Shown here: positions 1 through 10,700 of the stretch, one piece after another
How positions within the stretch are numbered: the first letter of the stretch is position 1
Layout of the letters: every line of letters begins with the position of its first letter
From: Candidatus Thorarchaeota archaeon
Lineage (GTDB): Archaea > Asgardarchaeota > Thorarchaeia > Thorarchaeales > Thorarchaeaceae
Assembly: GCA_004524595.1 (NCBI GenBank)
Contig: SDOA01000021.1
Coordinates: 1 to 41,635, forward strand
Direction of reading: 5' to 3'
DNA: 41,635 nt
Made by a program: the position numbers and the translations under genes
The notes under the pieces: model-generated
What the model was told of the DNA's origin: nothing
Seen by the model: the letters and a program-made list of their open reading frames with translations, nothing else
Database searches by the model: none

Positions 1-2
1 GT

Positions 3-3000
3 ACTATCGAGAGCGCGACATCAAGTCCAGCTGTAAACGGAGATTCCAACCTTCGAATTTATCATGAGAGTACTCTGGAATATTCTGATAGTGTGACGGT
101 ATCTACAGGTACATCTCATCATCAATGGGATATATCAGCTCATTCCTCAGCAAAAGGACTCCATCATATCGAACTCTATTGGGTAAATGGTTCAGAAGTA
201 GGATACTATACAGACGAGATTGTAGTCTATTATCCTACCACACTGACAGCAAAATCATACGATATAGATGGGTTCACAGAGAGCAGTGTCAAAATCAGTG
301 TATTCTTTGAAGACACCTATACGCCTATTGGACTAGATGGTGATAGTGCGACTGTTAAGTATTCATTTTCAGGAGAGAGCAACACAAGCCTGACGGATCA
401 TCATAATGGAACTTGGACAGCATCAATCCCGACTGTAGGAAGAGCTCCTAATACATATGATATAGAAGTGTTTGCAGAAGGGTATGCAATTGAAAACAAA
501 AGTCTGACTATATACACAACTCTAATTCATGATACAGAGTCACTTTCGATTCAATGGCTTGATAGTAATAACATTTCATTTGTAGACACTACAGAATTAC
601 ACATAGGGTACAATAGAGTTGGTTCCATACCGGTTGTAGATGCAACAGTAAATGTTACAATCGATGGAAAGGTCATACCACTATTATGGGATAGTGACCT
701 CAGTCTCTATAGATTAACCTTCAACGGGACTGATGGTTATTCTGGATTTAAGACATATAGTCTTGAAATAAATGCATGGAAATATGGCTACAAGGCACAG
801 GTGGATAATACCCAACAACTCACTATCCATCCTGAGTCAACAATTCTCAACATTGACTGGTCTCATGGAACTAATATAACATACCTAGAATATACGATAT
901 TAACTGTTTCATATCAGATGTCAAATACAACAGCTATCTATTTAGCTGATGTGAGTGTAACTGATAGCATCACAACATGGCCCCTAGAATGGAATGGGAC
1001 TGATGGCACATACTGGATCAAGTTCAATGGAACCGATAGTAATCCAGGATATGGAACACATAGCTTGACCATTCAATCATCGAAATTTGGTTATGAGAGT
1101 CAACAGAATATATCATACTCGCTAACAGTAAGAAGAGTACCAACATCTTTGGCACTTACTTGGACAAATGAAAACTCAATCACCTATTTAGAGTCCACTA
1201 CTCTGATTGTAAACTACACAATGATAAACGGACAGCCTGTAATAGATGCCATTGTTAATGTGACAGTTGGGACTCATTTCTATTCTCTGGACTATGATGA
1301 AGTTACCAAGACCTACAATCTCATGCTGAATGGAAGCGATATAAATCCAGGTCTGGGAACTCATTCTGTTCTCATTCTTGCTGATAAAATCGGATATGAT
1401 GATAAATCAAATGACGTGTGGTTATTTACGATAGATCTAGAACCAACGAAGATAATTGTCACATGGTCAAATGGGGATAATATTTCCTATGTTCAACAGA
1501 CAACACTCAATGTCACATATTTGACACTCAATGACATACCAGTTGCAGGAGCAATAGGAAATGTCACGATAAATGGGCACATATGGATTTTGACCTGGGA
1601 TGGCTCAAAATCGTATCTCTTAACATTCAATGGATTTGATTCATTACCGGGATTTGGTACTCATGACCTAATAATTCTAGTAGGAAAATACGGGTACACA
1701 AATCAGCAAGACAACGAGAGAGATCTCATCATACATCAAGAGACCACCTCTATTGATACTGGATGGGTCGATGGTATATCAGTCATCACTTATGCTGGTT
1801 CAACCACACTCTTCGTGAATTATACTATGTCTAGTGGGGCACCAGTCGAAGGAGCAATAGTATATGCTACAATAGGAACGACAACGTGGAATCTGACATG
1901 GGATGACATAAGCAAGACATATCGATGGATATTCTACGGGAATGATAATCCTCCGGATCTAGGGGTGCACACTATTACAATCAATGCAACACGATATGGT
2001 TTTATTACCAGATATGATAGTACCTCTCTAACTATTGATATCGCACCGACAACACTTCTCGTTGAATTTATACCAAGCAATGAGATCAATTATACACAGG
2101 GATGTGTTCTTTCTGTTAGCTATTTGATGAATTACAATAATAGCGCAATAACCGATGCAACTGTCTATGCAACTATTGCTGGAGTGCAAAGACAGATGGT
2201 TTGGAACATAAGTTTACAGACATTCTATTTATACATTGATGGTGATGTAGATCTACAAAGTCTTGGGACATACACGGTTTTTGTTGAAGCATCGAGGTAT
2301 GGCTTTATCTCCGGTTCAAATTCATCAAGGTCTATCGTACTACTAGCAGAAACAACATCGCTCATAGTAAGATGGTATAATGATGTCAGTAATCCTGATT
2401 TCTATAGTTATACTTACCTTATAGTTGAATACACCTATGGGAGCTCGATCCCAGTTCTTGATGCGACAGTAAATGTGACTATTGGAACTCATATTTGGAT
2501 ATTAAATTGGAACGAAACTCAAAGATATTATCAACTTAGATTCAATGGGTCAGACTCTATTCCTGGTGTCGGGGTACATTCACTCACAATTAAAGCATGG
2601 AAATATGGATTTGTTGGGAAGACAGGAGAGACAGAACTAATACTACCAGTCATCCCGACCAAGTTGAGTATTGTATGGACAAATGGAGATACAATTACTT
2701 ATGTGGAAACGACTACTCTTCAGGTATTCTATACCATGTACAATGATTCTCTGATCTATAATGCCATTGTTAATGTGACAATCAATGGGGTTACCTTGGA
2801 TCTTGACTGGAATAGCCTCACATACGCTTATGAAAGAACCTTTTACGGGTCTGATGGCTCATTAGACTTCACAACCTATCCAATTATGATTTTAGCATCA
2901 AAGACAGATTTCCAGAGCCAATCCAACTCAATTGAGTCGTTAACTAAGGAGTTAGAACCTACCAGTCTAATAATATCATGGAATGGTGGAGATAATATAA

Positions 3001-6000
3001 CCTATTTTAGTCAGACGACACTCTTAGTACAACTCATCACATCGAATGGAACACCAATATCAACGGGTATCCTCAACGCAACGATAAATGGAATAGTACT
3101 AAATCTAGAATGGACAGGCTCAGCATACGAAGTCCTCATTCTTGGTAGCGATAGTCGATTTGATTACTATACTTACAATGTCGTCATCAATGCCTCAGCC
3201 TTTGGATATTTTTCTGTAGTAGATACAACACAATCATTCACGATTAGGCTTGAGGATACTTACCTTACATTTGAGTGGGTGCCGGATGATACAATAACAT
3301 ATCTAGAGGTCACAATTCTAAGAATCTATTATCGATACGCAGCGAATCATTCACCAGTTCTTGCTGCAGAAGTAAATGCCACATGTATTGTTTTTTGGTC
3401 TGCAATCTTTAATGCAAGCACAGGTGCATATGAAATCTCATTTACTGGTTCAGACATTTTAAATCCATTTGATGGACCATATACTTTTGAGATATACGCA
3501 TCAAAAAGCAATCATCTCTCGTTCTATGATATTTCTCAAGTGCTCATAGTACTTCAAGAAGATACATTAATTGATACATATTGGCACAATGGTGATAATA
3601 CAATAACCTTCGTTGAAAGTGCGACCATCTTCATAAACTATTCACTTACAAAAACGGGTGAATCAATAGCAGATGCCTTTGTAACTATCAGGATAGGTGA
3701 AACCAATTGGCAGGCGTCCTATAATTATACTTCAGAATTATACTGGTTTACTTTCACAGGTGATATGGACCCACCAGGACTCGGAACTTTTTCATTGTAT
3801 ATTTCAGCAACATACGTTGCTCATCAAGGATTCAAAGATGCATCCGATAACACCAAAACCTTGACAATCAAATCAGAATCTGTAAATATAGAGAGCTATT
3901 GGATTGGCGGTAGTAAAATCACTTATGTTGGTTCTACAATTCTTGTAGTAAACTATACTATGTCTGATGGTTCTGCTATTCCAGAAGCATTTGTAAACGT
4001 AACAATTGGAACAGATCATTGGGTTCTTACTTGGCATGCATCTAGTGAAACCTATCGCATGGAATTCTATGGATCAACACCATCACCCGGTCTGGGATAC
4101 CATGAACTCGAGATCCGCGCTAGTAAAGATGGATTCGATTCACTCACTGACACGTCATTGAGTCTCGAGATTGTCCAAGAGCCGACAACAATCACTCCGA
4201 GATGGAGTGAACCATATGAGAATAGTATAACCTATTTTGAGTATACCTATCTTTTCGTAGATTATTCAACAAGTAGTGGTGCACCAATACAGGATGCATT
4301 AGTGAATGTCACAATTAATCTGACTACATGGACTTTGACGTGGAATAACACAGAAGGGGCTTATGAAATCAGATTCAATGGATCAGATATACCTCCAGGA
4401 TTTGGTATTCACAATTTGGTAGTTAAGGGGTCAAAATTTGGATTCACCTACGCGGAGAACACGAGTGCAACACTCATAATGGGCAGAGACCCAACATCAT
4501 TAGAGATTGATTGGTCAAATGGGAATAGCATTAGTTATATTGAATACACTACGCTTATGGTATACTATCGGATGAGTAATGGTTCATCAATAACAACGGG
4601 AGTTGTAGAAGCTTCCATTGGGGATGATACATGGCTTTTGGTATGGAACTCATCAGCTCAGGCATATTGTTATACATTCTATGGCACTATGGATCCACCT
4701 GGAATACATACATTTGCTTTGGAGATTATTGCATCAGGAGATATTTATGTCAGTCAAATAACACAAGTTCCATTTGAAATCCATGAGGAACCTACTACAG
4801 CTACACCATCATGGACAACAACAAGCATTGATTGGACTCAGTCTATTGTGCTATTTATTGAATACCGAGATAGTTATGGAAGGTTGATTGATGGTGTCAC
4901 TGTGAAGACAATCACTATTGACGGAGTAGCATTTACTCTTAGTGGTTCAGATGGAATATACTCATTTGAATTCAACAGTTCTTTTGATTTGGGACATCAT
5001 CTCATCACATTTAACATAAGCAAGTATGGATACGAGTTTACTTATGATTCAAGTTTAAGTCTAGATATCATTGAAGCTGCAACAGACCTTGTGTTATCAT
5101 GGAGTCCAACAACAGTAATTGACTATCTTGAGGAAATTCAACTTCTAGCTAACTACTCATATGCTGGAAATGGGCAAATTGTTCCACAAAGTGGTGTGGT
5201 AGCAAATATTACGATAGATGGAACTATAACTCTTCAACTTGTGGCATCGGGAGACTTTTGGACAATCAGTTTAAAGGGCTCTTATCTAGACCTTGGTTCA
5301 CATACAGTAGTGATTCAAGCTCAGGCATATGGTTATACTTTTTCACAGTCAATTGAAGTTCTCACAATCAATGAAGTCGCTACAGATGAGCTTCTAGTTA
5401 GTTGGAATCCAGCTAATGTTACTATCGAATTTACTGAATCGATTGAGCTAATTGTAGAGTATACATACTATGGCGGAGATGTCCCATATAATGCCACGAT
5501 TGATGTGACTCTAAATAGTCAGGTCTACTATCTTACTCATTCCTCTGGAGCATGGAGAGTCACGATAAACGGAGATGATTTGGGTGTAGGAGTATATGAT
5601 GCTTATATCACTGCCTGGCTTTATGGATATTCACTTAGAACAAATACAACCTTGGGAGTGAATGTGACACCAGCAGCAAACTGGTTCCATATCATGTGGC
5701 AACCTTCGAATCTTATCTGTACGTATATTGATGTCATCAATATTTCAGTGATTTACACACAAGACTTTGAACCAATTGTGAATGCTTCGGTATACCTGTT
5801 TTTGGATGGCATACCATATCAACTTGTTTATAGTCCTCTTGATGAGATGTGGCATTATAGTATCAGAGCATCGGCAATTGGACTAGGATCCTGGAATGTT
5901 ACCGTAACTGCAAATAAATCAGGATACGCAGATGGATGGTATTCCGAGTATCTGATCATTCAAAATGCAGACACAACTCTGGATACGTTGTTGTCTTCCC

Positions 6001-7502
6001 CCGTATTCTACTACGATGAGAGTTCTGAACTTGATATTTATTATCTTATGAATAATCTTAGCTATGTACCTAATAGCGAGCTTATCCTTACTCTTGATGG
6101 TTATACGCAAATAGCATCATGGGATACAGATCATTGGGCAATTACCATCAATGGAACTGAACTTAGTATTGGAGAACATAATCTCACAATCATCGTATCA
6201 GCCTATGGTTTTGAATCGCAAACTAAAAGCATTCTCGTTACAGTCCTTTTGATTCCAACTGAGATTACTTACACTGAGGTCATCATAGTTCGTGCCTTAG
6301 ATGTTTTTATGCTCAGATTCACTTTCTTGGACACAAGAACGAGTACTGGTATAATAGGAGCCACAACCAGTATAGATTGGATTGCTGCCTCTAATGTCTT
6401 TGATCTGGAAAATGGAACGTATCTAATTCAAATAGGTGGAAGTTATCTCCATATTGGTAACTACACTTTTGATATAACATTTGAAATGGTAGGGCACACT
6501 TCAGGAAATGGACTTGTAAGCATCGAGGCTATCCCTATACCTACAGAATTGAGAGTAAGTCCAATTATCACCCAGTACGAGAATGAAACAATAGTCATCG
6601 AAGCTAGATTCATTGAAATTATATCACACACGACAATTCTTGGAGCTGATATTATTGCCTCCATAGAAGGAGTAGAGTATGTCTTAATTTTCAATTCTGA
6701 TACTGGGAATTATTCGATTACAATTCAATTACCACGTAACATGAACCCTGATTTATATTCAATATCAGTTTTTGCTGTTGCTAGGGACTATGAAACCATA
6801 CAAACACAGATTGAGTTGAATATACTAGCAAAATCAACATATACTATAATCCTTGAAGTAGTGCAAAGCATTCTAGCCGGTGAGGAACTAGTAATCACTG
6901 TTACAGTTAATGATGATGGTCTTTCACCAGGTTCTGTGTCACTTACATTATTCATTACAATATCATCATCAACCGGACCCACGATTTATTCTCAAGAGAT
7001 AACAACGAATGCGGATGGTATTGCAATAGTTCGATTTAAAGTGCCACAGGATGCAACTAATTTAGATATCATTGCAAGATATTCTGGCTCAATCTCTACT
7101 TGGCCTACAGAGTCAAGTACAATCAATATTGAAGTCACATCCAGAGGGTTCAATTTCCTAAACACGCTTCTAGAAGATCCAGTAATGCTATCGATATTAG
7201 TTGGAGGCGTTTCAATACCTCTTCTAGGCATTATAACAGTAAGACGTAGGAGAAGTATCCCTACTAAAGTGATAGAACCACTAGTTGCGCCTGTTAGTGA
7301 GATATCACCTCCAAATGCGATTGACAGACTAAAAGCAGAACTTTTGTCAAGTGATTCAGGATTGACAAGGGCAGAACTTTCTCAGAGATTAAACCTATCA
7401 TCAACAAAAGTTAGTGACTTAGTGAAGGACTTGCTTTCATCAAATTCGGAAGTCTATGAGGTACGTGAAGGCTCTAAACGAATTATCAAGAGGAGAGAGT
7501 GA
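3..7502 (+). CDS. Giant single-pass surface protein with about 22 Ig-like repeats and a C-terminal winged-helix-like domain (5' partial)
   Basis: The frame is open to the window edge, so the gene begins upstream; a GTG at 93 is internal, because sequence before it continues the same module found in the neighbouring paralogue. About 2,499 residues are visible. Roughly 22 repeats of about 90 residues follow each other, each with an early W, an 'NITY'-like motif, 'VNVTI', 'W', 'FNGSD' and 'KYGY/F' near its end. N-x-S/T sequons recur in register, which fits heavy N-glycosylation outside the cell. A hydrophobic segment at about residues 2392-2412 (SILVGGVSIPLLGIITV) is followed by RRRR, giving a cytosolic tail of about 85 residues. 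Its last 60 residues (motif LTRAELSQRLNLSSTKVSDLV) read as a winged helix-turn-helix. Adhesion or S-layer-like architecture is inferred; the ligand is unknown. The ectodomain is homologous to that of the next gene. Confidence 0.85.
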   Translation, partial: TIESATSSPAVNGDSNLRIYHESTLEYSDSVTVSTGTSHHQWDISAHSSAKGLHHIELYWVNGSEVGYYTDEIVVYYPTTLTAKSYDIDGFTESSVKISVFFEDTYTPIGLDGDSATVKYSFSGESNTSLTDHHNGTWTASIPTVGRAPNTYDIEVFAEGYAIENKSLTIYTTLIHDTESLSIQWLDSNNISFVDTTELHIGYNRVGSIPVVDATVNVTIDGKVIPLLWDSDLSLYRLTFNGTDGYSGFKTYSLEINAWKYGYKAQVDNTQQLTIHPESTILNIDWSHGTNITYLEYTILTVSYQMSNTTAIYLADVSVTDSITTWPLEWNGTDGTYWIKFNGTDSNPGYGTHSLTIQSSKFGYESQQNISYSLTVRRVPTSLALTWTNENSITYLESTTLIVNYTMINGQPVIDAIVNVTVGTHFYSLDYDEVTKTYNLMLNGSDINPGLGTHSVLILADKIGYDDKSNDVWLFTIDLEPTKIIVTWSNGDNISYVQQTTLNVTYLTLNDIPVAGAIGNVTINGHIWILTWDGSKSYLLTFNGFDSLPGFGTHDLIILVGKYGYTNQQDNERDLIIHQETTSIDTGWVDGISVITYAGSTTLFVNYTMSSGAPVEGAIVYATIGTTTWNLTWDDISKTYRWIFYGNDNPPDLGVHTITINATRYGFITRYDSTSLTIDIAPTTLLVEFIPSNEINYTQGCVLSVSYLMNYNNSAITDATVYATIAGVQRQMVWNISLQTFYLYIDGDVDLQSLGTYTVFVEASRYGFISGSNSSRSIVLLAETTSLIVRWYNDVSNPDFYSYTYLIVEYTYGSSIPVLDATVNVTIGTHIWILNWNETQRYYQLRFNGSDSIPGVGVHSLTIKAWKYGFVGKTGETELILPVIPTKLSIVWTNGDTITYVETTTLQVFYTMYNDSLIYNAIVNVTINGVTLDLDWNSLTYAYERTFYGSDGSLDFTTYPIMILASKTDFQSQSNSIESLTKELEPTSLIISWNGGDNITYFSQTTLLVQLITSNGTPISTGILNATINGIVLNLEWTGSAYEVLILGSDSRFDYYTYNVVINASAFGYFSVVDTTQSFTIRLEDTYLTFEWVPDDTITYLEVTILRIYYRYAANHSPVLAAEVNATCIVFWSAIFNASTGAYEISFTGSDILNPFDGPYTFEIYASKSNHLSFYDISQVLIVLQEDTLIDTYWHNGDNTITFVESATIFINYSLTKTGESIADAFVTIRIGETNWQASYNYTSELYWFTFTGDMDPPGLGTFSLYISATYVAHQGFKDASDNTKTLTIKSESVNIESYWIGGSKITYVGSTILVVNYTMSDGSAIPEAFVNVTIGTDHWVLTWHASSETYRMEFYGSTPSPGLGYHELEIRASKDGFDSLTDTSLSLEIVQEPTTITPRWSEPYENSITYFEYTYLFVDYSTSSGAPIQDALVNVTINLTTWTLTWNNTEGAYEIRFNGSDIPPGFGIHNLVVKGSKFGFTYAENTSATLIMGRDPTSLEIDWSNGNSISYIEYTTLMVYYRMSNGSSITTGVVEASIGDDTWLLVWNSSAQAYCYTFYGTMDPPGIHTFALEIIASGDIYVSQITQVPFEIHEEPTTATPSWTTTSIDWTQSIVLFIEYRDSYGRLIDGVTVKTITIDGVAFTLSGSDGIYSFEFNSSFDLGHHLITFNISKYGYEFTYDSSLSLDIIEAATDLVLSWSPTTVIDYLEEIQLLANYSYAGNGQIVPQSGVVANITIDGTITLQLVASGDFWTISLKGSYLDLGSHTVVIQAQAYGYTFSQSIEVLTINEVATDELLVSWNPANVTIEFTESIELIVEYTYYGGDVPYNATIDVTLNSQVYYLTHSSGAWRVTINGDDLGVGVYDAYITAWLYGYSLRTNTTLGVNVTPAANWFHIMWQPSNLICTYIDVINISVIYTQDFEPIVNASVYLFLDGIPYQLVYSPLDEMWHYSIRASAIGLGSWNVTVTANKSGYADGWYSEYLIIQNADTTLDTLLSSPVFYYDESSELDIYYLMNNLSYVPNSELILTLDGYTQIASWDTDHWAITINGTELSIGEHNLTIIVSAYGFESQTKSILVTVLLIPTEITYTEVIIVRALDVFMLRFTFLDTRTSTGIIGATTSIDWIAASNVFDLENGTYLIQIGGSYLHIGNYTFDITFEMVGHTSGNGLVSIEAIPIPTELRVSPIITQYENETIVIEARFIEIISHTTILGADIIASIEGVEYVLIFNSDTGNYSITIQLPRNMNPDLYSISVFAVARDYETIQTQIELNILAKSTYTIILEVVQSILAGEELVITVTVNDDGLSPGSVSLTLFITISSSTGPTIYSQEITTNADGIAIVRFKVPQDATNLDIIARYSGSISTWPTESSTINIEVTSRGFNFLNTLLEDPVMLSILVGGVSIPLLGIITVRRRRSIPTKVIEPLVAPVSEISPPNAIDRLKAELLSSDSGLTRAELSQRLNLSSTKVSDLVKDLLSSNSEVYEVREGSKRIIKRRE

Positions 7503-7765
7503 GAAATAAGGTATCATATTCATGATTTATAGTGGAAGAAGATATTGAACCGAAAATGAAGGGAACACCCGCAGTTAATTGATATGGTTATGTTTTCTCT
7601 GTTATGTACTTACCAAGAACTTGTGAGCATATCTTGAAAACGTTGAAAAGTGTGAAATGTGCAGCAAACAGGAAACGTAAGAGAAAGGTGCAGATAGTTC
7701 AGTATCTGAATTGATGCATCATGCACTTGCAAGAAGATACCTCAATTTTCTATCGAGGGAAAAAC
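7503..7765 (+). promoter_or_regulatory. Intergenic leader between the two giant genes, with small palindromes
   Basis: This is the longest non-coding stretch in the window. A TATA-like TTTATAG lies at 7526-7532, which would give a leader of about 200 nt for the next gene. Near the 3' end are a 6-bp hairpin (CAGATA 7691-7696 with TATCTG 7703-7708) and a perfect 10-bp palindrome TGATGCATCA at 7712-7721. GAGGGA at 7755-7760 serves as ribosome-binding site for the ATG at 7766. No convincing short gene, tRNA or terminator T-tract was seen. The promoter position is an inference. Confidence 0.4.
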
Positions 7766-10700
7766 ATGAGAAGAACAACCATAACAATCATCTTGATGCT
7801 TTCACTCGTTTTTACAGCTACAATTACAGTCTATGCTCCAGAAGGTGTTTTATCAGCATTCAATGAAAATTCGAAGTATTTACAAGATATGAATCTACAA
7901 GCGGAAATCCGGATGAAAGGTGATAATATCCCTGTAATTCAATTTATGCACAGGTCAGTACCAGATCAGCTCATTTCAATCTCGAACACATTTGGTAGCA
8001 CAACTACTCATGTCTCATCGATAGATTTGTCATCATATCAAATACCAGGTTGGACATTATATGAAGTGATAATAGTCCAGGATAATATTACAGCCATTAT
8101 TGAGAAGGAAGTCATTGGTGTAAATGCAGAATCACCATCAGATCTGTTTGCAATCTATGAACATGAATCTGGTCTTTACTACGACCAGCTGGCCCAAGGT
8201 TTTTATAATCAGATTCATGATGGACAATTGCAAAATCTTTCAATTCTGTACCAAACTCCAACGTATGACCCAGGATTTCATAATTATGCTTATCTCGATA
8301 TAAGATCAAACTACCAAGATGGTACAAGCAATATGGTTTCATCAGTACCACTGGCTTATGTTGGTTATACTGGAACATGGGCAAATGTAACAGAGAATGT
8401 CATTCTGGATGGTGGTGTTACTTACTATGCTGTGATAAATGGAACTAAGCTTAATCAGGTTCCTGGGGATTATCCAAAAATTCGCTGGTATTATCAAGAC
8501 TTATCTGGAACATTCCTTACTAGACGTCATAACACAGATGGGGACACATGGGGCTCTGATAGACCTTATGAGGCTTTATTGAATTATTCATACATACCAT
8601 GGAATACAACAACTAATTCAGCTCTTGTTTATACTGATCCTACAACAATTAATCTAAATCTCAACGGAACTCCGATGGGTGGAATTTCGTGGTCAGTGAG
8701 TTCAGCCTCGTCAATCGAACAGATCGAGATTAACACAAATCAATCAGTTGATGTATATTATAATCTTACACTTAGCTATAAAAAAGATGTAACAGCAATT
8801 ACGCATTGGTTTGCAGAGTCCCTGAGTTCATCTATTATATGGAATGTCACTGTTAATCTTACATACCCAGTAGTCCCCGAGACCGTAACGCATTTCATGA
8901 ATATAACAGGAATCCCAGGTGATTGGACAACAACTGGGCTCTACTTGGGAAATACTCCTGCTGGATCGCAGACAAAGATTGGTACAACAGTATATTGTAC
9001 TGGATTGAGCGATGGTACGTGGACACTGACATCAAGTGCTCCGAATTATGTTACGGATATTGTACTGTCAGATTCTTCAGATAGCTCACCCATTGGAGAT
9101 TTAGTAAGTCTACTTGTTATCATGGATATAGACGCAACAGTTGAAGATGAGATAGGTACTCCAATATCTGGAGGATTAGCAAATCTCACTATTACTCATG
9201 GAGGAGCTACAATTTATGCACCTTTAGAGATTGCCGCAAGTTCAGGTCTTGTAAGTTTCTCATGGAATATCAGCTCCACCACATCAGGTAATGGAACACA
9301 TCTCATCGAGATATATTGGATAAATGGATTAGAAGCAGGTTACTATACTACTCAAGTGTTTGTGTATTATCCAACAACACTTGTTGCAGATGAATATAGT
9401 ATATCAGCCTTTACAGACAATTCATTTGATATCGGAGTCGATTTCAATCAGATATATCCCGTCAGAGGTTTGGATGATACTCTCGTGGATGTCACGTATT
9501 CATTTGGTAGCATAGTTAATGCAACGCTCCTAAATCCAAGTGGAGGAAGGTGGGAACAGACAATTGATACAACAGGAATGAGTAGTGGAACCTACCCTCT
9601 AATCATTTATGCAGAAGGGTATACAATTGAGAATCAAAGCCTTACAATATCTGTGGAATTAATTATTGAAACACTTCCACTGAATTGGAGTTGGTCGCAA
9701 GGTAACAACATTACCTATCTTGATAGTACCAATCTAACTGTATCATATTGGGATATCAACAGTGTAAGCATCCCAGATGCAATGGTAAATGTCACATTCG
9801 ATGGTCACACTTATGCCCTGCAATGGGACCCGATAGCTGAAGTATACTGGATTCAGCTAAATGGAACTGATTTCTTAGTAGTTCCAGGAACAACACTTCT
9901 TAATGTCAGTGCTTGGAAGATTGGATATGCTCCGCAATATAACGATTCAATAGAAATTTCGATTTCTCCTGAGACGGGCGTTGTATTCAATGTGGACTGG
10001 AATCCTGCAGATAGGAATATTACGTATATTGAATCGATTGCTATAACTGTCACATACACCTACAACTCTGTTCCTATAGATGGAGCTTGGGTAAGAGCTA
10101 CATTTAGTGGTCATCCGCTAGTGAACTTCACATACAATTCTGGATTAGGCGTATGGGAACTCATACTTGATGGTAGCGATTATTTTGGAATCACAACCAT
10201 CACAGTCCGAGCAAGCGCTACAGGTTACAGTCTTGTCCAAGAGACCCAGACATTAACAGTCATAGAAGACATTCCAACAGTTTCTGGTTCATGGATAGAA
10301 GATGCTGCGTCAACAGATTATGTCACAAATATCCCACTCTTAATTACAATAAGGGATTCAAGTGGTACTTTCATCAATGATGCGACTGTAACAGTCTATG
10401 TATTCAGTACAAACTTTTCAATGGTATTTGTTGGGGATGGAGTTTATTCGATTACGATTGACCCAATAGAAATACAAGGAATCCACCAAGTGAATGTCAC
10501 AATGGAACGCACTGGTTTCAAGACCAGTTCAATTCTCTTAGAGCTCACTATTTCAGCAACAACAGATATTGAAGTTGATTTTCAACAGTCAGAATATGAA
10601 CAGTGGAACCTGACTATTACAGTCACATATACTGACTCATTCTACGATACACCAGTTGAAGATGCAACAGTCACAATAACACTTGATGGTGTTGTGTATA

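Noticed and set aside
93..95. GTG as the start of the first giant gene
   Set aside because: The frame is open to the window edge and the residues before 93 continue the shared module, so the gene starts upstream.
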